Shown: positions 24,270-32,270 of the stretch, one piece after another
How the letters are laid out: each line of letters opens with the position of its first letter
How positions within the stretch are numbered: the stretch's first letter is position 1
From: Campylobacteraceae bacterium
GTDB lineage: Bacteria > Campylobacterota > Campylobacteria > Campylobacterales > Sulfurovaceae
NCBI GenBank assembly: GCA_027081065.1
Contig: JALWLW010000106.1
Span: 1-37,295, forward strand
DNA length: 37,295 nt
Reading direction: 5' to 3'
Program-made: the position numbers and the translations under genes
The notes under the pieces: model-generated
Databases searched by the model: none
What the model saw: only the letters and a program-made list of their open reading frames with translations
What the model was told of the DNA's origin: nothing

Positions 24270-25396
24270 TTTCTTTCTCTTAACAATGTTGTAATAAAAG
24301 TTTGATTATGAAAAGCATTGCTTTGAGAAGAAGAAGATATTTCTCCATAAGCATAAAAACCTATTAATGGTTTATTTTTACTTGTTTTATACGCAACCTC
24401 TATTTCATTTACACTAAAACTTCCCAATAACTGTTTACGTGAAGCACAAGGAAAAACTAAAACTAGATCTGCTTCATAACCTTCTTTTCTTTCTAATGAT
24501 TTTTCTATACTTAACTTAACTTTTTCAACAACAGCTTCACCCATTGGTGCTGCTATACGTACTTTTGAACCACTTGGTACATGGCCAGCAAATATCAGTG
24601 AACCATTCTCATTCAAACGCAAGGGGGCTCTATAAACAACTTGTTCATTCGTCAATAAAACCTCCATAGGATAATCTGCACCTGTATATAAAATATCTGA
24701 AGGGTTAATATTTAAATAGTCATTATAAAACTCTACAGCTGGTCTATCATCAATGGTATAAACAATATTTTCTTCAGATTTTGTCACAATCCTCTCTCTC
24801 CCTATTCCTGACCAACCAAAACCACGAGAAGTAATTAACTCTATTTTATCTAAATCTATTGCTAAAGCTAATACCCCATTCGAGGTTATTTTATTATTAC
24901 TAAAAACATAAGTTTTTTGAAGTAATCTATCATCTCCAGCTACAGCCCCTACAAAAAACTTTATTTTTTCTTGTAGTCCATTAATATAACTTTCATTATT
25001 AAAACTTAATCCAGCAGTCAAGGTTAAAAGTGCAGGATTATCAAAGCTTTTAGCTACCCATTTTCCTATTTTTTGACCAAAGCTAAAGTGTCTATCACTA
25101 TGAAGTGTTTTCACTTTAATTTTAAATGCCGATGTATCTAAACTTGTTAACATGCAGACTATACTCTTCTCTTGAGTATGTACACCTAATTTATTATTGG
25201 CATAAATTTCTCCAACAGTACTAGAACCCACAACAATAAACTTATATTTTTTTAATTTTTTTACTAAAAGTTCTAAATCATATTCCACAGAAAGATAAAT
25301 GAAAACCAATGTAGGATAAAACTCATTTTTAATATTTTTATCAATTTTTTTAATTAAACTAGTAAGTGAATCCGTAGTAATTAAATTATGTTTCAT
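24266..25396 (-). CDS. FIST-domain sensor protein
   Basis: 376 residues, soluble. Shows the FIST_N layout (about 25-215: LVFIYLSVEYD, VVGSSTVGEI, FVGAVAGDD) followed by FIST_C (about 225-355: DDRPAVEFYNDYL, PMEVLLTNEQVVYRAPLRLNENGSLIFAGHVPSGSKVRIA, DLVLVFPCASRKQLLG, IGFYAYGEIS). FIST is proposed from genome context to bind small ligands such as amino acids; the ligand here is unknown. It lacks any kinase or output domain and is sandwiched by overlaps between a single-domain receiver (11 bases) and a kinase (4 bases). Confidence 0.9.
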   Translation of the reverse strand: MKHNLITTDSLTSLIKKIDKNIKNEFYPTLVFIYLSVEYDLELLVKKLKKYKFIVVGSSTVGEIYANNKLGVHTQEKSIVCMLTSLDTSAFKIKVKTLHSDRHFSFGQKIGKWVAKSFDNPALLTLTAGLSFNNESYINGLQEKIKFFVGAVAGDDRLLQKTYVFSNNKITSNGVLALAIDLDKIELITSRGFGWSGIGRERIVTKSEENIVYTIDDRPAVEFYNDYLNINPSDILYTGADYPMEVLLTNEQVVYRAPLRLNENGSLIFAGHVPSGSKVRIAAPMGEAVVEKVKLSIEKSLERKEGYEADLVLVFPCASRKQLLGSFSVNEIEVAYKTSKNKPLIGFYAYGEISSSSQSNAFHNQTFITTLLRERK

Positions 25397-25790
25397 TCAA
25401 TAAACTTTCCTCTTCAAAAAAGCCATAAATACTTTTTAAAAAGCTTTGAAAGTCAAAAGGTTTTGTTAAATAGTATTTTAAACCAATCTCTTTAAGCTCA
25501 CTACTTGTCAATCTGTCTGTAGTAATTAAAACAATAGGAATCAATTTAAGCTTATCATCTTTTTTTAATTGAGCAACAAATACTTCACCACTCATTTCTG
25601 GCATATATAAATCTACTAAAAACATATCATAAGTATGATTTTCCATCATGCTTATGGCTTCTCTTCCATTACTGGCTACATGAACTGTAATATTTTTCAC
25701 CTCTTTAAACAACATCTTAATCAATTCTCGACTCAATTGATCATCATCAACAATTAAAATAGTAAGGCTGTTAAATTTATTCCAATCCAT
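25386..25790 (-). CDS. Single-domain response regulator
   Basis: 134 residues, one CheY-like receiver with no output domain. Acidic pocket Asp15/Asp16/Asp17, phosphoacceptor Asp60 (FLVDLYMPEMSG), Thr87/Thr88 and Lys108 (LTKPFD). First gene of the cassette; its last 11 bases overlap the FIST start. As a stand-alone receiver it may shuttle phosphate from the Hpt of the kinase, or modulate the FIST protein. A -10 (25824-25829) and the terminator of the upstream gene lie before it, so the cassette begins here. Confidence 0.92.
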   Translation of the reverse strand: MDWNKFNSLTILIVDDDQLSRELIKMLFKEVKNITVHVASNGREAISMMENHTYDMFLVDLYMPEMSGEVFVAQLKKDDKLKLIPIVLITTDRLTSSELKEIGLKYYLTKPFDFQSFLKSIYGFFEEESLLNET

Positions 25791-25823
25791 TTTTTCTCTT
25801 TTTAATTTTTTAAAGTTAATTTT

Positions 25824-25829
25824 ATTATA
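25824..25829 (-). promoter_or_regulatory. -10 element for the receiver/FIST/kinase operon
   Basis: TATAAT on the minus strand, 33 bases before the receiver ATG and just downstream of the strong terminator at 25859-25899. No -35. The start site has only a weak GAGA-type ribosome binding site. Confidence 0.4.
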
Positions 25830-25858
25830 TAGGAATATAAGACAAAAAGAAAGGAATC

Positions 25859-25899
25859 AAAAACAGAAGAAATCTTATTTAAAGATTTCTTCTGTTTTT
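25859..25899 (-). terminator. Strong intrinsic terminator of the SDR-like gene
   Basis: An 18-base perfect stem (25859-25876 with 25882-25899) and five-base loop, ending in a T-run on the minus strand. It isolates the leftward signalling operon from the SDR-like gene. By far the longest perfect stem in the window. Confidence 0.85.
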
Positions 25900-25974
25900 T
25901 GATATAAAAGTGATATTAATAAAAATTTATTTCAATCAAAACTAATACCATTTGTTACTAATCGTATATATAAA

Positions 25975-27141
25975 TTAAGGGTAATTCCCCTCTAAGCGTA
26001 AACAAGTATCAAAAAATTTATCTGATGATACCTCAGAAGAGAGTTTAGAGACTATCTTTTCTGCTACATAAATATTATTTCGTAACCTACTCTCTTTAAT
26101 TTTTTTATTCTCTTTATTCTCTTTATAATATTTATTTAAACTATCTTTTCTAAGTTGAATTAGAAAGTTCATGACATTTTCATCTACTTCTACAATATCT
26201 TTTTCAATTTTAAAAATATTTTTATGAATTAACTTATTTATAATATTTTTTTTATCTCTAAAGTCTCTCATTAATTTTGCTATGTCTAAATGTTTATTAT
26301 GAAATAGATTAATGTTTGCAGGTATAGCTTGTGGATAGATATTTCCTATCATATAAAGAAACTCAGCAACATCATAAGGATTTAATGGCTCATTTGCTTT
26401 TATCTCTTCTCCTCCAAGAGGAATATTTGGTGCCAAAATCTCTACCATCTTTCTTGTTCTATTTGCACTAATATCCCCTCTATCCTTAAACATTGGGGTA
26501 TCAATCAATCCTAAAAAAATATTTTTTATAAAAACATTCTTTTCTTTTAATTTTTCTGAATACTCCTCTATATACTGAGTAATAACATTTTTAAGACGAC
26601 CGTACTGAGAGTGCCCTCTTACTGAATGATTTTCATAAAATTTAGAAATTATAGAATTAGAATATAAAATAATAAGAGGCTCATGTGATTCTCGTGTTAA
26701 AAGACTTTCCAATAATTTTTTCCAAAATAAAATTTGACTATCAGCCATAGCTACTCTAATATTTCGTCTCTCTTCCATTGAAATGCTAAGATCCCATTTT
26801 TGACCACTTCTAGGGTCATAATAATCTTCAATAACTTTTCCATTTTTTTCTACTGGTATTGCATCCATATCAATAGAAGAAAATAGTTGTACAACGCATC
26901 TATTATCAAATTTTGACAATTCATAAATAAAAAAATTATAAGCAGATGTTCCCTCTTCAAAAAGATTACCTGGGATAAAAAACCCTTTTTGGTTTGCTGT
27001 TTTTGCTATTTTTGAAAGCGTTTCAATATTACGTCCTCCCACAGGATAATAATCACCTTCAATTATTTCCCCCATCGCCTTTCCAATACCACTTGTTGCT
27101 CCAGCAACAATATACATTTCACCATCTTCTAAAATCTTCAC
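25975..27141 (-). CDS. SDR-fold oxidoreductase-like protein with extra C-terminal domain
   Basis: 388 residues. N-terminal Rossmann fold with AGATSGIG (residues 13-20), Ser161/Ser163 region (YSNSII), catalytic-type Tyr180-x3-Lys184 (YGRLK) and GLIDTPMF (211-218), so a complete short-chain dehydrogenase core. About 120 residues more than a classical SDR: the C-terminal part (about 285-388) is charged, lysine-rich and helical, without a match I recognise. The middle differs from classical SDRs as well (long insert near 85-125). Substrate unknown. GTG start at 27141; AAAGGA lies upstream but inside a perfect hairpin. The AT-rich composition contrasts with tal and suggests an accessory gene. Confidence 0.72.
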   Translation of the reverse strand: MKILEDGEMYIVAGATSGIGKAMGEIIEGDYYPVGGRNIETLSKIAKTANQKGFFIPGNLFEEGTSAYNFFIYELSKFDNRCVVQLFSSIDMDAIPVEKNGKVIEDYYDPRSGQKWDLSISMEERRNIRVAMADSQILFWKKLLESLLTRESHEPLIILYSNSIISKFYENHSVRGHSQYGRLKNVITQYIEEYSEKLKEKNVFIKNIFLGLIDTPMFKDRGDISANRTRKMVEILAPNIPLGGEEIKANEPLNPYDVAEFLYMIGNIYPQAIPANINLFHNKHLDIAKLMRDFRDKKNIINKLIHKNIFKIEKDIVEVDENVMNFLIQLRKDSLNKYYKENKENKKIKESRLRNNIYVAEKIVSKLSSEVSSDKFFDTCLRLEGNYP

Positions 27142-27147
27142 GTACTA

Positions 27148-27171
27148 TTTCCTTTAATACTTTAAAGGAAA
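27148..27171 (-). promoter_or_regulatory. Hairpin burying the ribosome binding site of the SDR-like gene
   Basis: A perfect ten-base inverted repeat with a four-base loop, TTTCCTTTAA-AGTA-TTAAAGGAAA on the minus strand. The 3' arm contains the AAAGGA Shine-Dalgarno, and ends six bases before the GTG. Folding would block ribosome access; alternatively it is a DNA operator. Confidence 0.7.
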
Positions 27172-27264
27172 AATTATACTTTAAAATTTATTATTAAAAG
27201 GTATGGAATATAATTATTCTATAATATTAATGTTTTTCTAATATTCATATAATTAAAAATAAAT

Positions 27265-28260
27265 TTAAGAAATTTGATCTAACATATCTTTAAATGACTC
27301 TTCAAATGAAACAATTCCTTCGTCCAAAAGTTGTTTATAAATCTTATCCATATCAAAGCCATTATCTTCTAGGTTCATAAAATAACCATTAATTAATGCT
27401 GGATCAAGTGGTAGATTTTCGGTAGAGTCAGCAGCTTGAATATGAGCTTCAATCGTTGCTAAAGGTGCTGTATTAACAGAGTGTGCTGCCATAAGACCTT
27501 TAATATAATAATTTGCTTCCAAATCATCACCCTTAACACCTGTACTTGCAAACAATGCTCTAATATTAGAGACTTCATTTCCCTCTATCATATTATAAAT
27601 TTTTGCAGCATTATAAATACCCGTTTTAGCAGGATCGATACCTACTTGTTCAAGTTCTTTATCTAATGCACGGTCAAAACGACTTACAAAGACTGAAATC
27701 ACAGCCTCAACACGGCAAGAACCATACTGTTCACCTTGAGCAATACCTTTGGTCATCGCCTTAAAACATTGTGTTGCTTGTTTAGGAGAAAAAACTAAAG
27801 TGGCATTTACAGAAATACCCACAGACATAAGCTCTGTCATCGCAGCATATCCAGCTTGTGTTGCTGGGACTTTTACCATAACATTTGGTTCACCAATGGC
27901 TTTAAAAAGACGTTTTCCCTCAGCAATTGTTCCTTCCGTATCATTACATAGAAAAGGATCTACTTCAATAGAAATATACCCATCATTTCTCTTATCATAA
28001 AGAGGTCTAAGTATCTGAGCTGCTGTTCTAATATCTTCAATAGCTAAAGCTTCATATTTCTCTTTGGCTGATTTACCCTCTAAAGATGCTAACTGCTCTT
28101 TGTAAGCTGGAGAAGAGGTAATCGCTTGTGCAAAAATAGCAGGGTTTGAGGTTGCTCCATTAACAATACCTTTTTCCAGTAATGTAGGAAAGTCATTTTT
28201 TAAATAGTCTCTCTCAATAAAATCTAACCACAACGAAAAATTAATTTCTCTATTTACCAT
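27265..28260 (-). CDS. tal: Transaldolase
   Basis: Transfers dihydroxyacetone units between sedoheptulose-7-P and glyceraldehyde-3-P in the non-oxidative pentose phosphate pathway. 331 residues, matching the Campylobacterota class. The TSNPAIF segment (residues 37-43), the Schiff-base lysine in VMVKVPAT, and VNATLVFSPKQA are visible. The ATG at 28260 lies 19 bases beyond the aat stop, so it is the last gene of clpS-clpA-aat-tal. A 123-base AT-rich gap (27142-27264) then separates it from the SDR-like gene. Confidence 0.96.
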   Translation of the reverse strand: MVNREINFSLWLDFIERDYLKNDFPTLLEKGIVNGATSNPAIFAQAITSSPAYKEQLASLEGKSAKEKYEALAIEDIRTAAQILRPLYDKRNDGYISIEVDPFLCNDTEGTIAEGKRLFKAIGEPNVMVKVPATQAGYAAMTELMSVGISVNATLVFSPKQATQCFKAMTKGIAQGEQYGSCRVEAVISVFVSRFDRALDKELEQVGIDPAKTGIYNAAKIYNMIEGNEVSNIRALFASTGVKGDDLEANYYIKGLMAAHSVNTAPLATIEAHIQAADSTENLPLDPALINGYFMNLEDNGFDMDKIYKQLLDEGIVSFEESFKDMLDQIS

Positions 28261-28278
28261 AACCCATTACTCCATAGT

Positions 28279-29004
28279 TTATTCTTCATATTTCCAACTC
28301 CAATCCCTCCAAGAACCAAAATCAGTCTCTTTCTCTAAAGTTTTCTCTAACAAACCTAAAAACTCATCACGTTCAATAAGTGTTGCACCCCAATTTATCA
28401 TGTGGGGTGTTTCTACTTGACAATCGATAAAATCATAACTTTTTTTAACACACATATCACTTAATGCATAAAGAGAAACTTTAGAAGCATCTGACATAAG
28501 TGCAAACATTGATTCCCCAAAAAAACCTTTTCCTATTGCTAGACCATAAAGACCTCCTACTAAATTTCCTTCATAATAGGTCTCTACTGAGTGTGCATAC
28601 CCCATATAGTGTAATGCCATATAAGCTTCTTTCATCTCACTACTTAACCAAGTACCCTCTTGTCCCACTCTTGGCATATTGGCACAATACGTGATAACTG
28701 ATTCAAAATCTCTATCAAAATAGACTTCAAAACCTTTATTACGTAATACTCGTCGAAACGATTTACTTTGTTTAAAATTTTTAGGAAAAAGCACAAGGCG
28801 AGGAGTAGGTGACCACCAAAGAATTGGGTCTTCTGGACTATACCAAGGGAAAATTCCCTCTTTGTAGGCTTGGAGAATTCTATTTGGATTCAAGTCACCT
28901 CCATAGGCGACCAAACCCTCTTCTGGTGTTTCTCTGGCTGAAGGAAAAACATAAGAAGCATCTAATTGAGGAATATAGTACTCATCATCATATATTGAAG
29001 ACAA
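28279..29004 (-). CDS. aat: Leucyl/phenylalanyl-tRNA-protein transferase
   Basis: Adds Leu or Phe from aminoacyl-tRNA to the N-terminus of proteins beginning with Lys or Arg, making them ClpS substrates. 241 residues. Motifs: GLVAYGGDLNPNRILQAYKEGIFPWY near the N-terminus, ILWWSPTPRLVL, AHSVETYYEGNLVGGLYGLAIGKGFFGESMF and DCQVETPHM. The start is a TTG at 29004, forced by the lack of ATG in frame and supported by GAGGAG ten bases upstream. It overlaps the clpA end by 17 bases, so its ribosome binding site lies inside clpA. Translational coupling is likely. Confidence 0.95.
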   Translation of the reverse strand: MSSIYDDEYYIPQLDASYVFPSARETPEEGLVAYGGDLNPNRILQAYKEGIFPWYSPEDPILWWSPTPRLVLFPKNFKQSKSFRRVLRNKGFEVYFDRDFESVITYCANMPRVGQEGTWLSSEMKEAYMALHYMGYAHSVETYYEGNLVGGLYGLAIGKGFFGESMFALMSDASKVSLYALSDMCVKKSYDFIDCQVETPHMINWGATLIERDEFLGLLEKTLEKETDFGSWRDWSWKYEE

Positions 29005-31186
29005 AGTCCAATTTCTCCTCTTTGTAGGTTACCTTAACTGTACCACCCTCTTTAAGCTCACCAAAAAGAATTTCATCGGTTAAAGCCTCTTTAATTTTTT
29101 GATCAATAACACGTGCTATCTCTCTTGCACCATAAATATCAGAATAACCCTCTTTAGCAATATAAGTACGTGCTTTCTTACCAAGTTTAATCTTAATATT
29201 TTTTGCACTCATCTGCTTATTTAGTTTAACAATTTCACGTTCAACAATCTTCTCAATATCTTCTAAAGATAAATGTTTAAATGTTAAAACAGCAGACAAA
29301 CGATTTCTAAATTCTGGAGAGAAGAAATCTTTTAAAGCATTATCTGTTTTTTTACTGTTATCTTTATTGAAGCCCATAACATTCGCCTCTTTTGTACCAA
29401 GATTTGAAGTCATAATAAGCACAACATTTTTAAAGTCACTCACCATCCCATTGTTGTCTGTTAACTTTGCCCCATCCATCACTTGAAGTAAAATATTCAT
29501 AATATCAGGATGAGCTTTTTCAACTTCATCAAGTAGCAGAACCATATGTGGGTTTCTCTTAACCATCTCAGTAAGTAATCCACCTTGCTCATACCCAACA
29601 TACCCAGGAGGTGCTCCAATTAGCCGTGACATGGCATGTTTTTCCATATATTCACTCATGTCTATTCGTTCAAAATGGATATCCATACTTTGAGCTAACT
29701 CAGTACTAAGTGCTGTTTTACCAACACCTGTAGGTCCTACAAATAAAAATGAACCTATAGGAGAGTTTTCTTTATTCAGTCCTGCATATGAACGCTTAAT
29801 CGCTTGAACAACAGAATCAACAGCTTCGTCTTGACCTATAATTTTTGACTTAATCTTCTCAGCCATATCTTTTAATTTCGAGACATCACTACTACTAACA
29901 ACTGTTGATGGAAGCTTTAACATTCGTGCTACTGAAGCTTCTATATCTTTTGAGGTAACCTTAACATCTGCCTTTCCACGAAGCATAAAATGAGCTCCAA
30001 CCTCATCAATAATATCCATTGCTTTATCAGGTAAAAATCGGTCATGTAAGTACTTAACACTTAAATCCACTGCTGACTTTAATGCTTCTTCAGAAAAGGT
30101 AATTTTATGATACGCTTCATACTTCTCTTTAATACCTTGTAAAATGACAAGTGTATCTTCAGCAGATGGCTCATCAATATCTATTTTAGAAAAACGACGA
30201 GAGAGTGCTTTGTCTTTATCCAAATAGTTCCGATATTCTGCATAAGTCGTTGCCCCTATACACTTCAAATCACCACGTGCAAGAGCTGGTTTCAATAAAT
30301 TTGCTGCATCCATACTCCCTCCACTTGTTGCTCCAGCTCCTACTAAGATATGAATTTCATCAATAAATAAAATGGCTTTATCAATACTTTCAAGTTCAGT
30401 TAAAACACCTTTTAATCGTTTCTCAAAATCACCTCTATATTTAGTACCTGAAATCATCGCACCCATATCTAAAGCAAAAATGCTTGAACCTTGAAGAACT
30501 TCAGGGACATCATCTTCGGAAATCAAAAGTGCTAAACCCTCTGCAATGGCTGTTTTACCAACCCCTGGTTCACCTACTAACAAAGGATTGTTTTTCTTAC
30601 GTCTACACAGGGTTTGCATCACCCTGTCAATCTCTTCTGAACGTCCGATAATCGGATCTATTTTCCCACTCTTAGCAACAGAAACTAACTCCATAGTATA
30701 TGCTGAAAGATTCGGATAACTCTCTTCTTGTTCTGTCGTTTCACTGCTCTCTTCCATAGGATGAGAAATCACTTCTAAGATATCTAAACGACTAATACCT
30801 TGATGTGTTAAAACACTATAAGCATACGACTCTTCTTGTGTAAAGATAGATGCCAACAAATCACCAATTTTTGCTTCAGCTTTACCCGAAGCATTAATAT
30901 GAGAAACCATATCGTTCATAACATTTGAAAGGGCTACTGTCTCATAAGGATTATGTTCTTTCCCTTCTTCAAGTGTCTCCATAACAGGATTATTTGCCTC
31001 TATATATTTAAGTGTCATCTTAATCATTTCATCGACATCTCCTCCTACCATTTGTAAAATTTCTGCCCCATTTTTACTTTTTAAAATTGTTAAAAAAATA
31101 TGTTCTAAAGTCAAATATTCATGCTTATTTGCCTTGGCGAACTGCACTGAGTCCCTAAAAATGCTATTTAATTCTATACTTATCAT
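28988..31186 (-). CDS. clpA: ATP-dependent Clp protease ATPase subunit ClpA
   Basis: Hexameric AAA+ unfoldase that feeds substrates to ClpP. 732 residues: Clp N domain (1-145, the ClpS dock), AAA1 with Walker A GEPGVGKT (205-212) and Walker B ILFIDE (272-277), AAA2 with GPTGVGKT (484-491) and VLLLDE (549-554), and the C-terminal D2-small domain. No middle coiled-coil M domain, so ClpA rather than ClpB or ClpC. The ClpP-docking loop reads MGF (604-606) where the family has IGF/IGL. ATG with GGAG before it, 34 bases after clpS. clpP is not in the window. Confidence 0.96.
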   Translation of the reverse strand: MISIELNSIFRDSVQFAKANKHEYLTLEHIFLTILKSKNGAEILQMVGGDVDEMIKMTLKYIEANNPVMETLEEGKEHNPYETVALSNVMNDMVSHINASGKAEAKIGDLLASIFTQEESYAYSVLTHQGISRLDILEVISHPMEESSETTEQEESYPNLSAYTMELVSVAKSGKIDPIIGRSEEIDRVMQTLCRRKKNNPLLVGEPGVGKTAIAEGLALLISEDDVPEVLQGSSIFALDMGAMISGTKYRGDFEKRLKGVLTELESIDKAILFIDEIHILVGAGATSGGSMDAANLLKPALARGDLKCIGATTYAEYRNYLDKDKALSRRFSKIDIDEPSAEDTLVILQGIKEKYEAYHKITFSEEALKSAVDLSVKYLHDRFLPDKAMDIIDEVGAHFMLRGKADVKVTSKDIEASVARMLKLPSTVVSSSDVSKLKDMAEKIKSKIIGQDEAVDSVVQAIKRSYAGLNKENSPIGSFLFVGPTGVGKTALSTELAQSMDIHFERIDMSEYMEKHAMSRLIGAPPGYVGYEQGGLLTEMVKRNPHMVLLLDEVEKAHPDIMNILLQVMDGAKLTDNNGMVSDFKNVVLIMTSNLGTKEANVMGFNKDNSKKTDNALKDFFSPEFRNRLSAVLTFKHLSLEDIEKIVEREIVKLNKQMSAKNIKIKLGKKARTYIAKEGYSDIYGAREIARVIDQKIKEALTDEILFGELKEGGTVKVTYKEEKLDFVFNI

Positions 31187-31220
31187 TTTTTCTCCTTTAA
31201 TAAAGTATTATTGTCTATCA

Positions 31221-31517
31221 CTATACTTCTTCCATCGTAGCTAAAAGTGGAAAACCATTACTTTTAGCTAATTGTTTAACTTGATGAACTTTTGTCTCTG
31301 CAATTTCATGGGTATACACACCACAAACTCCTATTCCAGCTTGATGAATCTCAAGCATAATCTTTTCTGAATCTGCTAAGTTTTTATGAAATACATGCAT
31401 TAAAACCTCTATTACAAACTCCATGCTTGTGTAGTCATCATTGTGTAATAATACTTTGTATTGCTTTGGAGTATCCAAAGCTAACCAAGTATCCAATTCT
31501 TCTTCTATGTTTGGCAA
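31221..31517 (-). CDS. clpS: ClpA adaptor protein ClpS
   Basis: Binds N-degron residues (Leu, Phe, Tyr, Trp) and delivers the proteins to ClpA. 98 residues. The family core is clear: YKVLLHNDDYTSMEFVIEVL (residues 20-39), then FHKNLADSEKIMLEIHQAGIGVCGVYTHEIAETK. The residue pattern NDDYTSMEF forms the binding pocket rim. The start is TTG at 31517 with AGAGGAAAG just upstream. First gene of the operon clpS-clpA-aat-tal, read from the -35/-10 promoter at 31549-31577. Confidence 0.95.
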   Translation of the reverse strand: MPNIEEELDTWLALDTPKQYKVLLHNDDYTSMEFVIEVLMHVFHKNLADSEKIMLEIHQAGIGVCGVYTHEIAETKVHQVKQLAKSNGFPLLATMEEV

Positions 31518-31548
31518 GGTCTTTCCTCTTTAAGTTGTTACTAACTTT

Positions 31549-31577
31549 AGTATAGCAGTATTATGTTAGAATTTCAA
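31549..31577 (-). promoter_or_regulatory. Promoter of the clpS-clpA-aat operon
   Basis: Minus strand TTGAAA (31572-31577), 17-base spacer, TATACT (31549-31554), 32 bases ahead of the TTG start of clpS. A good sigma-70-type pair. The bioD -10 (31567-31572) overlaps its upstream edge on the other strand. Confidence 0.65.
31567..31572 (+). promoter_or_regulatory. -10 element for bioD
   Basis: TAGAAT in TATGTTAGAAT, 27 bases before the bioD ATG and its TTGGAG ribosome binding site (31586-31591). It overlaps the clpS promoter, so the two divergent promoters may interfere. Confidence 0.4.
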
Positions 31578-31598
31578 TAAAAATTTTGGAGTTTAATC

Positions 31599-32243
31599 AT
31601 GAACCTACTTTTTGTAACTGCTACAAACACTAACGTTGGTAAAACTTATACAACCCTAAAACTTATAGAAAGCTTTTCTAAGCAAGGTATTTTAGTAGGT
31701 GTCTGTAAACCCATAGAGACAGGTGTCATAACTGATCCTCTTGATGCCAAAGAACTTTTAAGAGCTGTCCAAAAGTACAATCCAAAGTTTAAAACCCTAA
31801 AACCCAAAGAGATTACAGCCTATACTTTCCCTCTTCCAGCTGCCCCTTTTTGTGCTGATGTTAAGCAGACCATTAACATAGAAGTCATTAAAAACAAAAT
31901 AAATCAACTTCAAAAGCTCTGTGACTTACTCATTATAGAAGGTGCAGGTGGACTTATGGTTCCCATCACCAAAAAGTACATGATGATTGACTTAGCAAAA
32001 GAGCTGAACTTAAAAACGCTTTTAGTTACACCTTCTAAGCTCGGTTGTATTAACGATACACTTTTAAGCATAGAAGCTTTAAAAGCTAAGAATATCTCTT
32101 TTGATTGGTGTGTTAATCTATTTGAAGATAGCGATAGTTTTAAGGAGGTTACGCAACCTTATTATGATGCTATATTCAAGGGATGGTGGATTTTGGATGA
32201 CGGATTGAAAAATTTTACTCAATCCAACATCAAAAATTTATAG
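31599..32243 (+). CDS. bioD: Dethiobiotin synthetase
   Basis: ATP-dependent carboxylation of diaminopelargonate to dethiobiotin, the penultimate step of biotin synthesis. 214 residues. Walker-type loop TNTNVGKTYT (residues 9-18), KPIETG with Lys37, and IIEGAGGLMVPI are in place. The first motif reads ATNTNVGKT instead of GTGTEVGKT. No other biotin gene is nearby. A small hairpin AAAGT/ACTTT lies in the 27-base gap to the convergent antiporter, a weak terminator at best. Confidence 0.92.
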   Translation: MNLLFVTATNTNVGKTYTTLKLIESFSKQGILVGVCKPIETGVITDPLDAKELLRAVQKYNPKFKTLKPKEITAYTFPLPAAPFCADVKQTINIEVIKNKINQLQKLCDLLIIEGAGGLMVPITKKYMMIDLAKELNLKTLLVTPSKLGCINDTLLSIEALKAKNISFDWCVNLFEDSDSFKEVTQPYYDAIFKGWWILDDGLKNFTQSNIKNL

Positions 32244-32270
32244 ATAATAAAGTCAATAACTTTTTATAGG

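Noticed and set aside
32244..32270. A strong terminator between bioD and the antiporter.
   Set aside because: Only a five-base stem (AAAGT/ACTTT) with a short T-run is visible, so I did not list it.
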